A stretch of DNA of 64,000 nucleotides, taken from Mycobacterium sp. SMC-4 (GTDB lineage Bacteria > Actinomycetota > Actinomycetes > Mycobacteriales > Mycobacteriaceae). This document shows, piece by piece, positions 44,718 through 55,053 of the stretch. Each line of letters begins with the position of its first letter. Position 1 is the stretch's first letter. Below the pieces are notes generated by a model that was not told the DNA's origin, ran no database searches, and saw only the letters and a program-made list of their open reading frames with translations. The stretch covers positions 3,844,001 through 3,908,000 of the forward strand of contig NZ_CP079869.1 in assembly GCF_025263265.1 (NCBI RefSeq), written 5' to 3'. The position numbers were made by a program, and so were the translations under genes.

Positions 44718-46361
44718 CTACTTCTTGGGGGCCGGCTTGCGGACCTTGACGGACTCCTTCTCGACGTCCTCCTCGTCCATGGCCTCGGCCTTGGGGTCGA
44801 CTGCCACCGAGCTGCCGTCAGACGCAGAGAAGCCCTTCTTGAAGTCGTTGATGACCTTGACCAACTTCTCCTCGTTCTCCTCGGAGAACTTCTTGCTCTC
44901 CCGGATGTCCTTGAGGATCTCGCCGTGCGAGCCCCGCACGTGCTCGAGCAGATCGGTCTCGAAACGCGAGACGTCTTCCACCGGAACCGAATCGAGGTGA
45001 CCGCCGGTACCCAGGAAGATCGACACGACCTGCTCCTCCACCGGGAACGGGGTGTACTGCGGCTGCTTGAGCAGCTCGACCAGACGGGCACCGCGATCCA
45101 GCTGCGCCTTGGAGGCCGCGTCCAGGTCGGAGGCGAAGGCAGCGAACGACTCGAGCTCGCGATACTGCGAGAGCTCCAGGCGCAGACTTCCCGCAACCTC
45201 TTTCATGGCCTTGATCTGGGCGGCGCCGCCGACGCGGGACACCGACACACCGACGTTGATGGCCGGTCGCACACCCTGGTTGAACAGGTCGGACTCCAGG
45301 AAGCACTGACCGTCGGTGATCGAGATGACGTTGGTCGGGATGAACGCCGAGATGTCGTTGGCCTTCGTCTCGATGATCGGCAAGCCGGTCATCGAACCAC
45401 CGCCGAGCTCATCGGAGAGCTTCGCGCAACGCTCGAGCAGACGCGAATGCAGGTAGAAGACGTCACCGGGAAAAGCCTCGCGGCCCGGCGGGCGGCGCAG
45501 CAGCAGCGAGATGGCGCGGTAGGCGTCGGCCTGCTTGGTCAGGTCGTCGAACACGATCAGCACGTGCTTGCCGTCGTACATCCAGTGCTGACCGATTGCC
45601 GATCCGGTGTAGGGCGCCAGCCACTTGAACCCGGCTGCGTCCGACGCCGGCGCCGCGACGATGGTGGTGTACTCCATCGCGCCACCCTCTTCGAGAGCGC
45701 GCTTCACCGACGCGATCGTGGTGCCCTTCTGGCCGATCGCGACGTAGACGCAGCGCACCTGCTGCTTCGGGTCACCGGTCTCCCACGCTTCACGCTGGTT
45801 GAGGATGGTGTCGACAGCGACCGCGGTCTTGCCGGTCTTGCGGTCACCGATGATCAGCTGACGCTGTCCACGACCGATCGGCGTCTGGCTGTCGATGGCC
45901 TTGATACCGGTCTGCAGCGGCTCGGACACGCCCTGGCGCTGAACCACCGAAGGCGCCTGCAATTCCAGCGCGCGGCGGGTGTCGGACTCGATGTCGCCCT
46001 GGCCGTCGATCGGCTGACCGAGCGGGTTGATCACGCGGCCGAGGAACGCGTCACCGACCGGTACCGAGAGCACCTCACCGGTGCGCTTGACCTGCTGGCC
46101 CTCTTCGATCTTCTCGAAGTCGCCGAGGATCACCGCGCCGACTTCGTGCTCGTCGAGGTTCAGCGCGACACCGAGCACGCCGCCGGGGAACTCGAGCAGT
46201 TCCTGGGTCATCACCGAGGGCAAACCCTCGACGTGGGCGATGCCGTCACCGGCGTCGATGACGACACCGACTTCTTCCCGGTCGGACTCCGCGGAGAAGG
46301 AGGAGACGTAGTCCTCGATCGCCCCTTCGATGTCAGAAGCCGAGATTGTCAACTCTGCCAT
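44718..46361 (-). CDS. atpA: ATP synthase alpha subunit
   Basis: This 547-residue protein has Walker [21 protein letters not shown] and the conserved SISDGQ-like [20 protein letters not shown] with the [13 protein letters not shown] segment. The C-terminus has a charged extension ([20 protein letters not shown]) of the type found in mycobacteria, where it reduces ATP hydrolysis. It lies 54 bases after atpH. Confidence 0.97.
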   Translation of the reverse strand: MAELTISASDIEGAIEDYVSSFSAESDREEVGVVIDAGDGIAHVEGLPSVMTQELLEFPGGVLGVALNLDEHEVGAVILGDFEKIEEGQQVKRTGEVLSVPVGDAFLGRVINPLGQPIDGQGDIESDTRRALELQAPSVVQRQGVSEPLQTGIKAIDSQTPIGRGQRQLIIGDRKTGKTAVAVDTILNQREAWETGDPKQQVRCVYVAIGQKGTTIASVKRALEEGGAMEYTTIVAAPASDAAGFKWLAPYTGSAIGQHWMYDGKHVLIVFDDLTKQADAYRAISLLLRRPPGREAFPGDVFYLHSRLLERCAKLSDELGGGSMTGLPIIETKANDISAFIPTNVISITDGQCFLESDLFNQGVRPAINVGVSVSRVGGAAQIKAMKEVAGSLRLELSQYRELESFAAFASDLDAASKAQLDRGARLVELLKQPQYTPFPVEEQVVSIFLGTGGHLDSVPVEDVSRFETDLLEHVRGSHGEILKDIRESKKFSEENEEKLVKVINDFKKGFSASDGSSVAVDPKAEAMDEEDVEKESVKVRKPAPKK

Positions 46362-46415
46362 GGCTTTTCGTCTTCCTGCCTGTTGTTACTTGAGTGCTTT
46401 GGGTGCTCGGGCCGG

Positions 46416-47753
46416 TCAGTCCGGCAGTCCCGAGCGGGCTGCCGCCAGCCGGGAGGAGATGGAACCGTCGATGACCTCGTCGCCGACGGTGATGAGGAGT
46501 CCACCGAGCAGCTCGGGATCGATGTCCAGTTGGACCGAGACCTCGGTGCCGTAGATGCGGCTGAGCACCTCGGTCAGACGCGTGCGCTGATCGTCGGACA
46601 GTTCGGCTGCCGCAGTGACCTGAGCGACGGCTTCGCCCCGCCGCGCCACCGCCAGCTCGGCCAGGTCGTTGACGGCGGCATCGGCGGACCCGCCGCGCAG
46701 CAGCTCGATCGTCTGGGTCAACAACGCCATGGTGGTGGCGTTCACTCCCCCACCGGACTCGAGGACCTTGTTGAGCAACCCGACCCGCTTGTCGGCATCC
46801 GCCGTCGGATCCGACAGTAACCGGTTCAGCTGGGGTTCATTGTCGAGAACCCGACCGAACCGGAACAGCTGTTCTTCGACCTCTTCGCCGTGTCCGTCCC
46901 GTTCGGCGCCGACCAGCAGCGCCAACCGCGCCGCGTGCTCCAGCGCATCGACGAGGTTGCCCTCGGTCGACCACCGTTGCGCCACTGCATTTTTGAGCAG
47001 TTCGAGGGCGGCCGAGTCGACCTTGCCGCTGAAGAGCTGCTCGACCATCCGCACCTTGGCAGACGAGTCGGCGGCGGGTTCGGCGAGGTGCTTGTTGAGC
47101 GCCGGCTCCGAGAGCAGCAGCTTGCTGATCGCAGCGAGGCTGTCGGCCGACGCCACGAGCGAGTCGGCGTCGGCGCCCTCTGCTTCGGCCTCGAACCGCT
47201 TGACGACCTCGGCCAGCGACTCCCTACTGGCGGCACGCAGATTCAGAGCAGCGCCGGATTCAAGAACCGCCGGCGACGGCGCCATCTCGCTGAGGCCGTC
47301 GAGGAAGCGATCCACCGTCGAGGACTGTGCGGCCGGGTCCGAGACGTAATTGCGGACGATCTCCTCGGCCTTCTGCACCGACTCCAGGCCGAGGTGTTGC
47401 CGTAGACCTCGGACGGTCTGCTGACGCAACAACTCCACCTGCTGCTGCCCTTGCGACTTGATGCGCTCGGCCTCGACGGCAGCTTGCGCACGAAGTTGCT
47501 CGGTGATGCGTTCCGAGTCCGACTGCGCCTCATCTTTGACCTGGTTCGCCTCAGATTCGGCGTCCTGCAGAGCTTTCTGGTGCATCTGATCGGCGTTGGC
47601 AAGCTTGTCGGCAGCAGACTTGCTCTCCTCCAGCGCCGCCCGCACCGCTTCCTGCTGGTTGTGCATCATCCGCCGCACGAGCGGAACCACGAACCGCCAT
47701 ACCACGTAGGCGACGATGGAGAACCCGATGAGGTTTCCGATGAACGTCGACAT
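46416..47753 (-). CDS. atpH: Fused ATP synthase b-delta subunit
   Basis: The 445-residue protein joins an N-terminal b-type part (one membrane helix [20 protein letters not shown], then a long coiled coil to about residue 170) to a C-terminal delta domain ending [20 protein letters not shown]. This fusion is characteristic of mycobacteria. It shares one base with the atpF stop. Confidence 0.95.
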   Translation of the reverse strand: MSTFIGNLIGFSIVAYVVWRFVVPLVRRMMHNQQEAVRAALEESKSAADKLANADQMHQKALQDAESEANQVKDEAQSDSERITEQLRAQAAVEAERIKSQGQQQVELLRQQTVRGLRQHLGLESVQKAEEIVRNYVSDPAAQSSTVDRFLDGLSEMAPSPAVLESGAALNLRAASRESLAEVVKRFEAEAEGADADSLVASADSLAAISKLLLSEPALNKHLAEPAADSSAKVRMVEQLFSGKVDSAALELLKNAVAQRWSTEGNLVDALEHAARLALLVGAERDGHGEEVEEQLFRFGRVLDNEPQLNRLLSDPTADADKRVGLLNKVLESGGGVNATTMALLTQTIELLRGGSADAAVNDLAELAVARRGEAVAQVTAAAELSDDQRTRLTEVLSRIYGTEVSVQLDIDPELLGGLLITVGDEVIDGSISSRLAAARSGLPD

Positions 47754-48268
47754 CAGCGCCTCTCGCTCGTGATGTCGTTGACGTCGACACCCAGGATGCG
47801 GCTTGCCAGCGTCTTGGACAGATCGTCCACCGAGGACTCCAGCTGAGTCGTGGTGGTGGCCGCGGTCTGTTCGAGAGTCGCGCTGGCGGACTGCAGTTGT
47901 TCGGACACTTCGCCTCCGGCTTCGGCTCTCGCCTGGTCGATGACCTGACGGCCCTCGGCGCGGGCCTGGTCGCGGATCGCGGCAGCCTCGCCGCGCGCAC
48001 CCGTCATCGCCTTGTTGTAGTCGTCCTGAGCAGCCTCGAGCTGCTTGGCCGCCTCCCGGTTGTCAGCAGCCGTCTTGGCGAGCATGGCCTCGCGTTCGGC
48101 CAAAACCTTGCTGATCGGCGGCACAACCCACTTGGCGATCACGGCGAGAACGACCAGGAAGATCAACAGCACCACGAAAAAGGTGCCGTTGGGCAGCAAG
48201 AAGTTGCTGGTCGCCTCGCTTTCGTCGGCAGCCGGGGCTGCCAGGACGGCTGCGGTCAGATCACCCAT
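47753..48268 (-). CDS. atpF: ATP synthase b subunit
   Basis: This 171-residue protein has one membrane helix ([20 protein letters not shown]) and a long charged coiled coil. With the b-delta fusion it forms the peripheral stalk. It overlaps atpH by one base and lies 9 bases after atpE. Confidence 0.95.
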   Translation of the reverse strand: MGDLTAAVLAAPAADESEATSNFLLPNGTFFVVLLIFLVVLAVIAKWVVPPISKVLAEREAMLAKTAADNREAAKQLEAAQDDYNKAMTGARGEAAAIRDQARAEGRQVIDQARAEAGGEVSEQLQSASATLEQTAATTTTQLESSVDDLSKTLASRILGVDVNDITSERR

Positions 48269-48277
48269 GTCGCTGAA

Positions 48278-48583
<306 letters not shown>

Positions 48584-48624
48584 TCAGTGTCGTCGTGCAG
48601 CGGTCCAGTCGAACCGCGGTCTCG

Positions 48625-49377
48625 CTAGTGATGCTCACCTTCGTGCTCGAGTTCCATGGACTGCCCGAAGTAGAGAATCGTCAGCAGCGAGAAGATGAAG
48701 GCCTGGATGAGTCCGATGAACACATCGAACGCCTTCCAGATCGCGTTGGGCGCCCAGAGGATCCAAGCGGGGAACATCGCGATCAGGCCGATCATGATGG
48801 TTCCGGCGAAGATGTTGCCGAAGAGACGCAGAGACAGCGAGATCGGCTTGGCGACCTCCTCGACGAGGTTGATCGGCGCCAGGAAGGCGACGTGACCCTT
48901 GAGCAGACGCTTGGGGTGGCCCAGCACGCCGCGCCGCCAGATCCCTGCGGCGTGGTAGGCGATGAAGACGAACGCTGCGAGAGCGAACACGAAATTCACA
49001 TCCGCTGCGGGCGGCTTCAGCACTTCGTGTTCAAGTCCGTCGCTGCCGGTGTACTGCACCGGCAGCACCGCCATCCAGTTGGCGACCAGGATGAACGTGA
49101 AGAGAGTGACCGCCAACGGCAGGATGAACGGCGCGATCTTCATCCCGATCGCGCTCTCGACCTGATTGCGGAACTGGATGGTGACCGTCTCGAAGAACAA
49201 CTGGACACCGCCGGGCACTCCGGTCGAGGTCACCTTCGCACGAAGGTAGAACGCCAAGGCCAGCACCACGGCAGCCGCGATCGCCGTCGACAGCACAGTG
49301 TCGACATTGACCGTCATGCCGAACCACTCTTGCTCGATGTGGTGGCCGACCTGGAGCGCCAGGATTTGTTCGCTCAT
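48625..49377 (-). CDS. atpB: ATP synthase a subunit
   Basis: This 250-residue protein has five to six membrane helices and the essential Arg in the [20 protein letters not shown] segment. It starts [20 protein letters not shown] at 49377, which gives the same length as M. tuberculosis AtpB; the 28-residue upstream extension is not supported. It forms the proton half-channels against the c-ring. It lies 22 bases after atpI. Confidence 0.95.
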   Translation of the reverse strand: MSEQILALQVGHHIEQEWFGMTVNVDTVLSTAIAAAVVLALAFYLRAKVTSTGVPGGVQLFFETVTIQFRNQVESAIGMKIAPFILPLAVTLFTFILVANWMAVLPVQYTGSDGLEHEVLKPPAADVNFVFALAAFVFIAYHAAGIWRRGVLGHPKRLLKGHVAFLAPINLVEEVAKPISLSLRLFGNIFAGTIMIGLIAMFPAWILWAPNAIWKAFDVFIGLIQAFIFSLLTILYFGQSMELEHEGEHH

Positions 49378-49399
49378 CTGTGCATTGATCCTTTGGTGC

Positions 49400-49867
49400 T
49401 TATCCGTCGGTGGAAGTCGTTGCAGCGGAACTCGGAGATGCCTCGGCGCCGTCGTCGTCACCGGTCCGCAGCTTCTTGAGGACCGGCAGCGACGTGCTCA
49501 GCACCAGAATCACCTGAAATAGTGCCAAACCGAACAGCACGCCCAACCCCTGCGGTCGGAAGTAGAAGGCGATGCTGAGTCCGACCACGGTGATCACCAC
49601 GAGGCGGGTGGCCGAATTGAGCGCCATTTTGCTCTTGAGTGGATGATCACTGGCCGTGATGGACTGAACGCTCCGCCTCACCAGCAGAGCGTTGGTCAAA
49701 CCCAGAGCCAGGCCGATACCGAAGAACAGCCCGAACATCGGGTGTCCGAGCAGCGCTGCCGCGACAGACGCGACTCCGGCGACGGCGACACACACCCCGG
49801 ACAGCATGGCGGGCCGGAAAGCAACGGACGGAAACACCAACGGCGCGTCGTGCGCTGGCGTCGTCAC
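49400..49867 (-). CDS. atpI: ATP synthase subunit I (AtpI-like)
   Basis: This 155-residue protein has four membrane segments ([73 protein letters not shown]). It is the first gene of the atp cluster and is likely an assembly factor for the c-ring. It starts with GTG, preceded by GAGGTGAAGCA. The C-terminal tail is low complexity. Confidence 0.88.
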   Translation of the reverse strand: MTTPAHDAPLVFPSVAFRPAMLSGVCVAVAGVASVAAALLGHPMFGLFFGIGLALGLTNALLVRRSVQSITASDHPLKSKMALNSATRLVVITVVGLSIAFYFRPQGLGVLFGLALFQVILVLSTSLPVLKKLRTGDDDGAEASPSSAATTSTDG

Positions 49868-50129
49868 TGCTTCACCTCGATCTCGCGGTCGTCGTGTGAT
49901 GTTGTCAGAGCCGTCCCGATGATCCGGTGCGTGGCGCCCGTAGCGTATCGGAGGGCGGCGAGCGCACTGGAATCACCCAAGGGGTAGCTCCCTGTGATCG
50001 GTCGAACAGTCGGTCAATGTCTGCGTCACGGTTCGGCGGAACCGATGGCCGGAGGCCGGCAACCCGCGCGGTTTCGGTCGGGTTCTCAGAGAACCCTAAC
50101 ACACCGCACGGGCCGGAAAAGAGGGCCTA
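49868..50129 (-). promoter_or_regulatory. Gap upstream of the atp operon with candidate promoter and inverted repeat
   Basis: On the minus strand TAGGGT (50093-50098) is a good mycobacterial -10 but the -35 is weak. A perfect inverted repeat GGGTTCTC/GAGAACCC (50080-50087 and 50089-50096) overlaps it. If this is the promoter, the atpI leader is about 220 bases. Alternatively the repeat is a wecA terminator. No gene is seen. Confidence 0.4.
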
Positions 50130-51347
50130 CTACTTCTCGTCGTATAGCCCCCGGCCTGCATCATCGCGTCGACCGAGCAACGGGATCAACGTCACCACCA
50201 GAGCGATGAGGATGGCCGCGACCATGGCCACCGCGGTGCGCCGCGGATCGAAGAAAATCGAGCTTGCCGCACCGAGGGCGACGATGCCGACCCAGAGGTA
50301 GACGAGCAGTACCACCCGCCGGTGCGAGTGCCCGATCTCGAGCAACCGGTGATGCAGATGCATCTTGTCCGGGCTGAAGGGGCTGCGGCCTGCCCGGGTG
50401 CGCCGGATGATCGCCAGCAGCATGTCCAAGGCCGGCACGAACATCACGGCGACCACCAGAAGGAATGGCGAGAGCAGGGCGAACACATCGCGCACCCCGT
50501 AGGCGGTCTGCGAGATCGGCCCAGCGGCCGTCGTCGAGGCCGCCGCGAGCATCAGACCGATCAGCATCGACCCCGAGTCACCCATGAAGATCTTGGCTTT
50601 GTGGAAGTTGTGCGGCAGAAACCCCAGGCAGGCACCTGCCAACACCACCGAGATCACTGCAGGCGGATAGAACAGCACGTCACCGCCGTGATCACGCAGC
50701 AGACCGACCGAGAAGATGCAGATTGCCGAGGCGGTGATCAGGCCCAGCCCGGCAGCCAATCCGTCGAGCCCGTCGACGAAATTCATCGCGTTGACCACGG
50801 CCACCGTCAGCGCCAGCGTCAGCAGGATCGACGCGACCTGGTCGAGCACAATCGTGCCGACCCCGCCGAACGGGATATAGAGCACGCTCCAGGCCACGCC
50901 CATTGTCACCAGCACGCTGGCCGCGGTGATCTGCCCGGCGAACTTGGTCAACGCGTCGAGCCCCCAGCGGTCGTCGATCAAACCGACGAGCATGATCAGG
51001 CCGCCGGCCACCACGACCGCAGGCAGGCCCGACGAGTACACGAAGCCTCGGGTCAGCGCCGGCAGCTGGGAGGCCAGCAGCACCGCCGCCACCACCCCGA
51101 GATACATCGCCAGCCCACCCATACGAGGCGTCGGCTGCAGATGGACGTCGCGCTCCCGCGGGTAGGCCACCGCGCCCCAGCGCATCGCCACCACGCGAAC
51201 CAAGCCGGTGGCCAGGTAGGTGATGATGGCCGCGGTCAGCCCCACCAGGGCCAGCTCCCGCAGCGGGACACCGGCACCACGATCGGACAGCGCCAGCGCG
51301 CTCTCCGACAGGGAGCTGGAGAACATCACCGCGCCACCGTAATCCAC
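50130..51347 (-). CDS. wecA: Decaprenyl-phosphate N-acetylglucosaminephosphotransferase WecA (Rfe)
   Basis: This 405-residue polytopic membrane enzyme has about eleven helices and the family motifs LIDDRWGLDA, NAMNFVDGLDGLAAG, KIFMGDSGSM and DKMHLHHRLLEIGHSHRR. It transfers GlcNAc-1-phosphate to decaprenyl phosphate to begin the linker that joins arabinogalactan to peptidoglycan. The GTG at 51347 (VDYGGAV) matches M. tuberculosis Rfe. It follows sua5 by 12 bases. Confidence 0.94.
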   Translation of the reverse strand: MDYGGAVMFSSSLSESALALSDRGAGVPLRELALVGLTAAIITYLATGLVRVVAMRWGAVAYPRERDVHLQPTPRMGGLAMYLGVVAAVLLASQLPALTRGFVYSSGLPAVVVAGGLIMLVGLIDDRWGLDALTKFAGQITAASVLVTMGVAWSVLYIPFGGVGTIVLDQVASILLTLALTVAVVNAMNFVDGLDGLAAGLGLITASAICIFSVGLLRDHGGDVLFYPPAVISVVLAGACLGFLPHNFHKAKIFMGDSGSMLIGLMLAAASTTAAGPISQTAYGVRDVFALLSPFLLVVAVMFVPALDMLLAIIRRTRAGRSPFSPDKMHLHHRLLEIGHSHRRVVLLVYLWVGIVALGAASSIFFDPRRTAVAMVAAILIALVVTLIPLLGRRDDAGRGLYDEK

Positions 51348-51359
51348 CGCGTCGGGCGC

Positions 51360-52022
51360 TCAGTCGGGTTGCGGCAGCAGCGTGGCGGCCTCGACGCGCA
51401 ACACGTCGGCGATCGCGTCAACGGTGACCGGCCCCTCCCGGAGGATGCGCGGGTGGGCTCCGGTCAGGTCGACGATCGTCGATGCCGCCTGCGCCTGCGC
51501 AGGTCCGCCGTCCAGATAGACCTCGACGAGGTCGCCGAGTTGCTCACGGGCCGCGGCGGCGGTGACAGCTGCCGGATGCCCGGACAGGTTGGCGCTGGAG
51601 ACCGCCATCGGCCCGACCTCACGCAGCAACTCGATGGCCACCGGATGCAGCGGCATGCGCAGCATCACCGACCCGTGCGCGTCACCGAGGTCCCACTGCA
51701 GCGACGGGGCCTGGTGCACCACCAGGCTCAGCGCGCCGGGCCAGAACGCGCGGATCAGTTCTTTCGCCGTCGGCGGCACCGTGTACACCAGGCCCTGAAT
51801 CGTGTGCCAGGAGCCGACCAGCACCGGCACCGGCATGTTGCGCCCGCGTCCCTTCGCCGCCAATAGAGCCGCGACGGCCTCACTGTCGAACGCATCGGCA
51901 CCGATGCCGTAGACGGTGTCGGTCGGCATGACCACGAGCCGGCCGCCTTTGAGGGCACTGATCGCCGAGGCGATTCCCGTCGTGCGCTGCGCCGGATCCG
52001 AGCAGTCGAACATCTCAGCCAT
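51360..52022 (-). CDS. sua5: L-threonylcarbamoyladenylate synthase (Sua5/YrdC)
   Basis: This 220-residue YrdC-fold protein has VVMPTDTVYGIGADAF, AAKGRGRNMPVPVLVG (KRxxxxP-type) and SSANLSGHPA. It makes the threonylcarbamoyl-AMP used for t6A37 in ANN-decoding tRNAs. It starts MAEMFDCSDPAQRTTG at 52022; the next ATG (52013) is possible. It lies 14 bases after prmC. Confidence 0.93.
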   Translation of the reverse strand: MAEMFDCSDPAQRTTGIASAISALKGGRLVVMPTDTVYGIGADAFDSEAVAALLAAKGRGRNMPVPVLVGSWHTIQGLVYTVPPTAKELIRAFWPGALSLVVHQAPSLQWDLGDAHGSVMLRMPLHPVAIELLREVGPMAVSSANLSGHPAAVTAAAAREQLGDLVEVYLDGGPAQAQAASTIVDLTGAHPRILREGPVTVDAIADVLRVEAATLLPQPD

Positions 52023-52036
52023 CGATCACCAATCTC

Positions 52037-52891
52037 TCACCCGCCCCGCCGAGCGGTCACGAATCGGGCGCGACCGGTCCAGTCGTGTCGCGCGGTGACG
52101 TTGTCGAAACACCGGGCGCGGTGGAACAGTTCGACGGTCTGACCGGAGGTGGTGTCGTCATGCTCGACCGCGCAATAGCCGCCGGGCCGCAGCAACCGCG
52201 TGGCGGCGTCCACGATCGGGCCGATCACCGCCATGCCGTCGACACCGCCGAACAAGGCGTGCTCGGGGTCGTGTTGGGCCACTTCGGGTTCCAGCTGGGC
52301 GCCGGCGGGAATGTAGGGCGGGTTGGCCACCAGCAGATCCACCGGCGCATCGAGGTCAGCGAGCAGGTCGGGCGCAGTGACGTCGGCGCGCACGAGTTCG
52401 ATGCCGGTGTCCCCCACATTGCGGCGGGCGTAGTCCAACGCCTGCTCGGAGTCGTCGACGGCGATCACCCTGGCCCCGGGATGGCGTGCGGCCAACGCCA
52501 GTGCGAGAGCACCCGAACCGGTGCACAGGTCGACGATCACCGCTTGGGCCGGCAACGGCTGGATCGAAGCCCACTCCAGGAGCGCTTCGGTTTCCGGCCG
52601 CGGGATGAAGACCCCGGGGCCGACCTGCACGGTGACCGGACCGAAGCTCGCGGTGCCGGTGAGATGTTGCAGGGGCACGCGCTGGGCGCGCAAGGCAATC
52701 AACTGTCGGTAGCGATTCAGGAATGCGGCGCCGGGGGTGCTCAGCGCGAGCAATCCGCGCGGGACAGCGGCGATGTGTTCAGCCAACAGCTCGGCGTCGA
52801 CGCGCGCCGACCCCACCCCGGCGGCCGTCAACTCGTCGGTCGCGGCCTTGATCGCCTGACGCATGGTCATCGGCCGCTGCGCCAGACTCAC
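52037..52891 (-). CDS. prmC: Peptide chain release factor N5-glutamine methyltransferase PrmC
   Basis: This 284-residue protein has an N-terminal helical domain ([20 protein letters not shown]) and an AdoMet-binding domain ([20 protein letters not shown]). The catalytic [12 protein letters not shown] contains the NPPY motif. It methylates the GGQ glutamine of RF1 and RF2. Its GTG overlaps the prfA stop (GTGA), so enzyme and substrate are translationally coupled. Confidence 0.94.
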   Translation of the reverse strand: MSLAQRPMTMRQAIKAATDELTAAGVGSARVDAELLAEHIAAVPRGLLALSTPGAAFLNRYRQLIALRAQRVPLQHLTGTASFGPVTVQVGPGVFIPRPETEALLEWASIQPLPAQAVIVDLCTGSGALALALAARHPGARVIAVDDSEQALDYARRNVGDTGIELVRADVTAPDLLADLDAPVDLLVANPPYIPAGAQLEPEVAQHDPEHALFGGVDGMAVIGPIVDAATRLLRPGGYCAVEHDDTTSGQTVELFHRARCFDNVTARHDWTGRARFVTARRGG

Positions 52892-53961
52892 GTGCTCTGC
52901 AGCCGCGTCTGCCTGTCGGCCGCGGCCAGGGCGTCGAACAGGGCGTCGAGTTCGCCGTCGAGCACCTGGTCGAGATTGTGGGCCTTGAAGTTGATGCGGT
53001 GGTCGGCGATCCGATTCTCCGGGAAGTTGTAGGTCCGGATTCGTTCGCTACGGTCCACGGTGCGGATCTGGCTGGCGCGGTCGGCGGAGGCGTCGGCTTG
53101 CGCCTGTTCCTCGGCCAGCGCCTGCAGTCGGGCGGCCAAAACCTGCATGGCGCGCGCCTTGTTCTGCAGCTGGGAGCGCTCGTTCTGGCAGGTCACCACA
53201 ATGCCGGTGGGCAGATGGGTGATGCGCACCGCAGAGTCGGTGGTGTTGACCCCCTGTCCCCCCTTGCCGGAGCTGCGGTAGACGTCGATGCGCAGATCGG
53301 ATTCGTCGAGTTGCACCTGCTCGACTTCCTCTGGCTCGGGGTAGACGAGGACGCCTGCTGCCGAGGTGTGCACCCGACCTTGGGATTCGGTGACCGGCAC
53401 CCGCTGGACGCGGTGCACCCCGCCTTCGAACTTCAGCCGAGACCACACCCCGTCAGCCGAATCCCCCTTGCTACGGATGGACAGCGTCGCGTCCTTGTAA
53501 CCACCGAGATCGGAACTGGTCTCGTCGAGGATCGTGACGTTCCATCCGCGGCGCTCGGCATAGCGGATGTACATCCGGGCCAGGTCGGCGGCGAACAACG
53601 CCGACTCCTCACCACCTTCCCCGGACTTCACCTCGAGCACTATGTCGTCGGCGTCATGCGGGTCGCGCGGAGCCAGCAGATCGGCCAGTTGCGTCTCGAG
53701 TTCGGCGACGGTGGCGCTGAGTTCGTCGACCTCCGTGGCGAACGACGCGTCATCGGCGGCCAGTTCGCGGGCAGCCTCGAGGTCTCCGCGGGCGATCTCC
53801 AGTTTGCGGTGCGCCGCAACGATCGGGGAGATCTGAGCGAATCGGCGACCGACCTTGCGGGCAGCACCGGGGTCGGCATGCAGCTCCGGATCGGCCATCC
53901 GCTGTTCCAGGTCGGCATGCTCGGCGAGGACGGCATCGATCGCCGTTGTGGTGTCGGTCAC
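52888..53961 (-). CDS. prfA: Peptide chain release factor RF1
   Basis: This 357-residue factor has the GGQ motif in [17 protein letters not shown] and a PVT anticodon-like tripeptide in [16 protein letters not shown]. It terminates at UAA and UAG. It starts with GTG ([16 protein letters not shown]). It is coupled to prmC downstream and follows rpmE by 75 bases. Confidence 0.96.
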   Translation of the reverse strand: MTDTTTAIDAVLAEHADLEQRMADPELHADPGAARKVGRRFAQISPIVAAHRKLEIARGDLEAARELAADDASFATEVDELSATVAELETQLADLLAPRDPHDADDIVLEVKSGEGGEESALFAADLARMYIRYAERRGWNVTILDETSSDLGGYKDATLSIRSKGDSADGVWSRLKFEGGVHRVQRVPVTESQGRVHTSAAGVLVYPEPEEVEQVQLDESDLRIDVYRSSGKGGQGVNTTDSAVRITHLPTGIVVTCQNERSQLQNKARAMQVLAARLQALAEEQAQADASADRASQIRTVDRSERIRTYNFPENRIADHRINFKAHNLDQVLDGELDALFDALAAADRQTRLQST

Positions 53962-54036
53962 CCCGCCTCCTTGTCGTACCGACGAAACGGCGCCCGCCCT
54001 GCGCAGAAAGCGACAGGTCGGGCGCCGATCGGATGT

Positions 54037-54276
54037 TTACTTGTCGGCTGCGGACGCGCTCTGGCCCGCCGAGCGCTTGCCGTAGCGCTTCTCGAATCGC
54101 GCGACGCGGCCGCCGCTGTCGAGGATCTTCTGCTTGCCGGTGTAGAACGGGTGGCACTGCGAGCAGACCTCGACAGTGATGTTGCCGCTCTTCTTCGTGC
54201 TGCGGGTGGTGAAGCTCGCCCCGCACCCACACAGCACGTTGGTCTCGACGTAGTCAGGATGAATCCCTGATTTCAT
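54037..54276 (-). CDS. rpmE: 50S ribosomal protein L31, zinc-binding form
   Basis: This 79-residue protein has four cysteines ([10 protein letters not shown] and VCSQCHPF) of the zinc-containing C+ form. It begins [15 protein letters not shown] and has a short low-complexity tail ([14 protein letters not shown]). The C+ form is normally replaced by a Zur-controlled C- copy in zinc starvation; no such copy is in this window. Confidence 0.95.
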   Translation of the reverse strand: MKSGIHPDYVETNVLCGCGASFTTRSTKKSGNITVEVCSQCHPFYTGKQKILDSGGRVARFEKRYGKRSAGQSASAADK

Positions 54277-54582
54277 TGGTTTCCCTCTTCGATCGTGGGC
54301 CCCGGGTCGCCTCTGGAGAGCTCGAGAGATTGCGGCGTGAACCGGAACCGAGGTGTCGGCGATCCATTATGCCAGGACGACCGCCAGCAGCCTAAACGCG
54401 CAGACGACCAGCGCTATTCCGGTGGGCCCCCTGGTCGTGCCGGTAGCACCTTCTTGTGAATTCCCTATGGGCACGTGTGCGGGCAATCGCCCCGGGTAGA
54501 CCGAGCGGACGGCGACATGGTCGATCAAACACCGGCTCGTCGCCGTGTCGGACAGAAGCAACCAACAGTTTCGGAGAGCACC
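54277..54582. other. 306-base gap between rpmE and the polyproline gene
   Basis: No gene is supported here. The gap must hold the rpmE promoter (minus) and the promoter of the secreted protein (plus). A ribosome site GGAGAG ends it, about 6 bases before the ATG at 54583. An in-frame upstream extension of the plus-strand frame to 54475 is arginine-rich and not protein-like. Confidence 0.6.
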
Positions 54583-54975
54583 ATGAATATGAAGAGCCTT
54601 GTCAAGGCGAGCGCCCTGTTAGCTGGAACCGGCATTACGGCAATCGGAGTGAGCGCAGGCATCTCCGGTGCGCAGGTTCCTCCACCGCCCCCACCGCCCA
54701 ACATCGACGTGACCCTCGCGCCGCCACCTCCACCGCCCCCACCGCCACCGCCGCCGGGCGCACCACTGCCGCCTCCGCCGCCGCCTGGCGCACCACTGCC
54801 GCCCCCGCCGCCGCCGCCACCACCGCCGCCGCTGTTCCACACTGCGCCGCCGCCACCGCCGCCTCCGCCGCCGCCGGGCGCACCGCTACCCCCGCCGCCA
54901 CCCCCGCCGCCTGGCGCGCCGATCTTCGTGGAGACGCCGAGGCCTGCCGAGGCCCCGACACTCGTCATCGATTAG
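54583..54975 (+). CDS. Secreted polyproline protein
   Basis: This 130-residue protein has a signal peptide (MNMKSLVKASALLAGTGITA, cleavage near SGAQ). The mature part is roughly 60 percent proline, in runs of 6 to 12 separated by GAPL, LFHTA or NIDVTLA. The tail is APIFVETPRPAEAPTLVID. Three repeats of a GAPLPPPPPP unit are seen. Such runs need EF-P for translation and would form stiff polyproline-II rods. It may span the periplasm or wall, but no function is established. It is inserted between rpmE and rho. A GC-rich stem follows at 54999-55033. Confidence 0.8.
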   Translation: MNMKSLVKASALLAGTGITAIGVSAGISGAQVPPPPPPPNIDVTLAPPPPPPPPPPPPGAPLPPPPPPGAPLPPPPPPPPPPPLFHTAPPPPPPPPPPGAPLPPPPPPPPGAPIFVETPRPAEAPTLVID

Positions 54976-54998
54976 GCACCGGCCCGGGGATTCCAGAG

Positions 54999-55033
54999 CG
55001 CCCCGTCGTTGGCATTGCGCCCGCGGCGGGGCG
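54999..55033. terminator. Possible terminator stem between convergent genes
   Basis: CGCCCCG (54999-55005) and CGGGGCG (55027-55033) can pair across a 21-base loop, between the stops of the polyproline gene and the acyl-CoA synthetase. There is no T-run, so this is weak. Confidence 0.25.
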
Positions 55034-55053
55034 TTCGCCGTGGCTACCGAAGC

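Noticed and set aside
44925..46820. 631-codon plus-strand frame opposite atpA and atpH
   Set aside because: Antisense to essential ATP synthase genes; His/Asp/Val-rich shadow composition.
54525..54968. Glycine-rich minus-strand frame resembling PE_PGRS proteins
   Set aside because: It is the exact antisense of the polyproline gene (CCG/CCA codons read as glycine on the other strand), with no PE domain or ribosome site.
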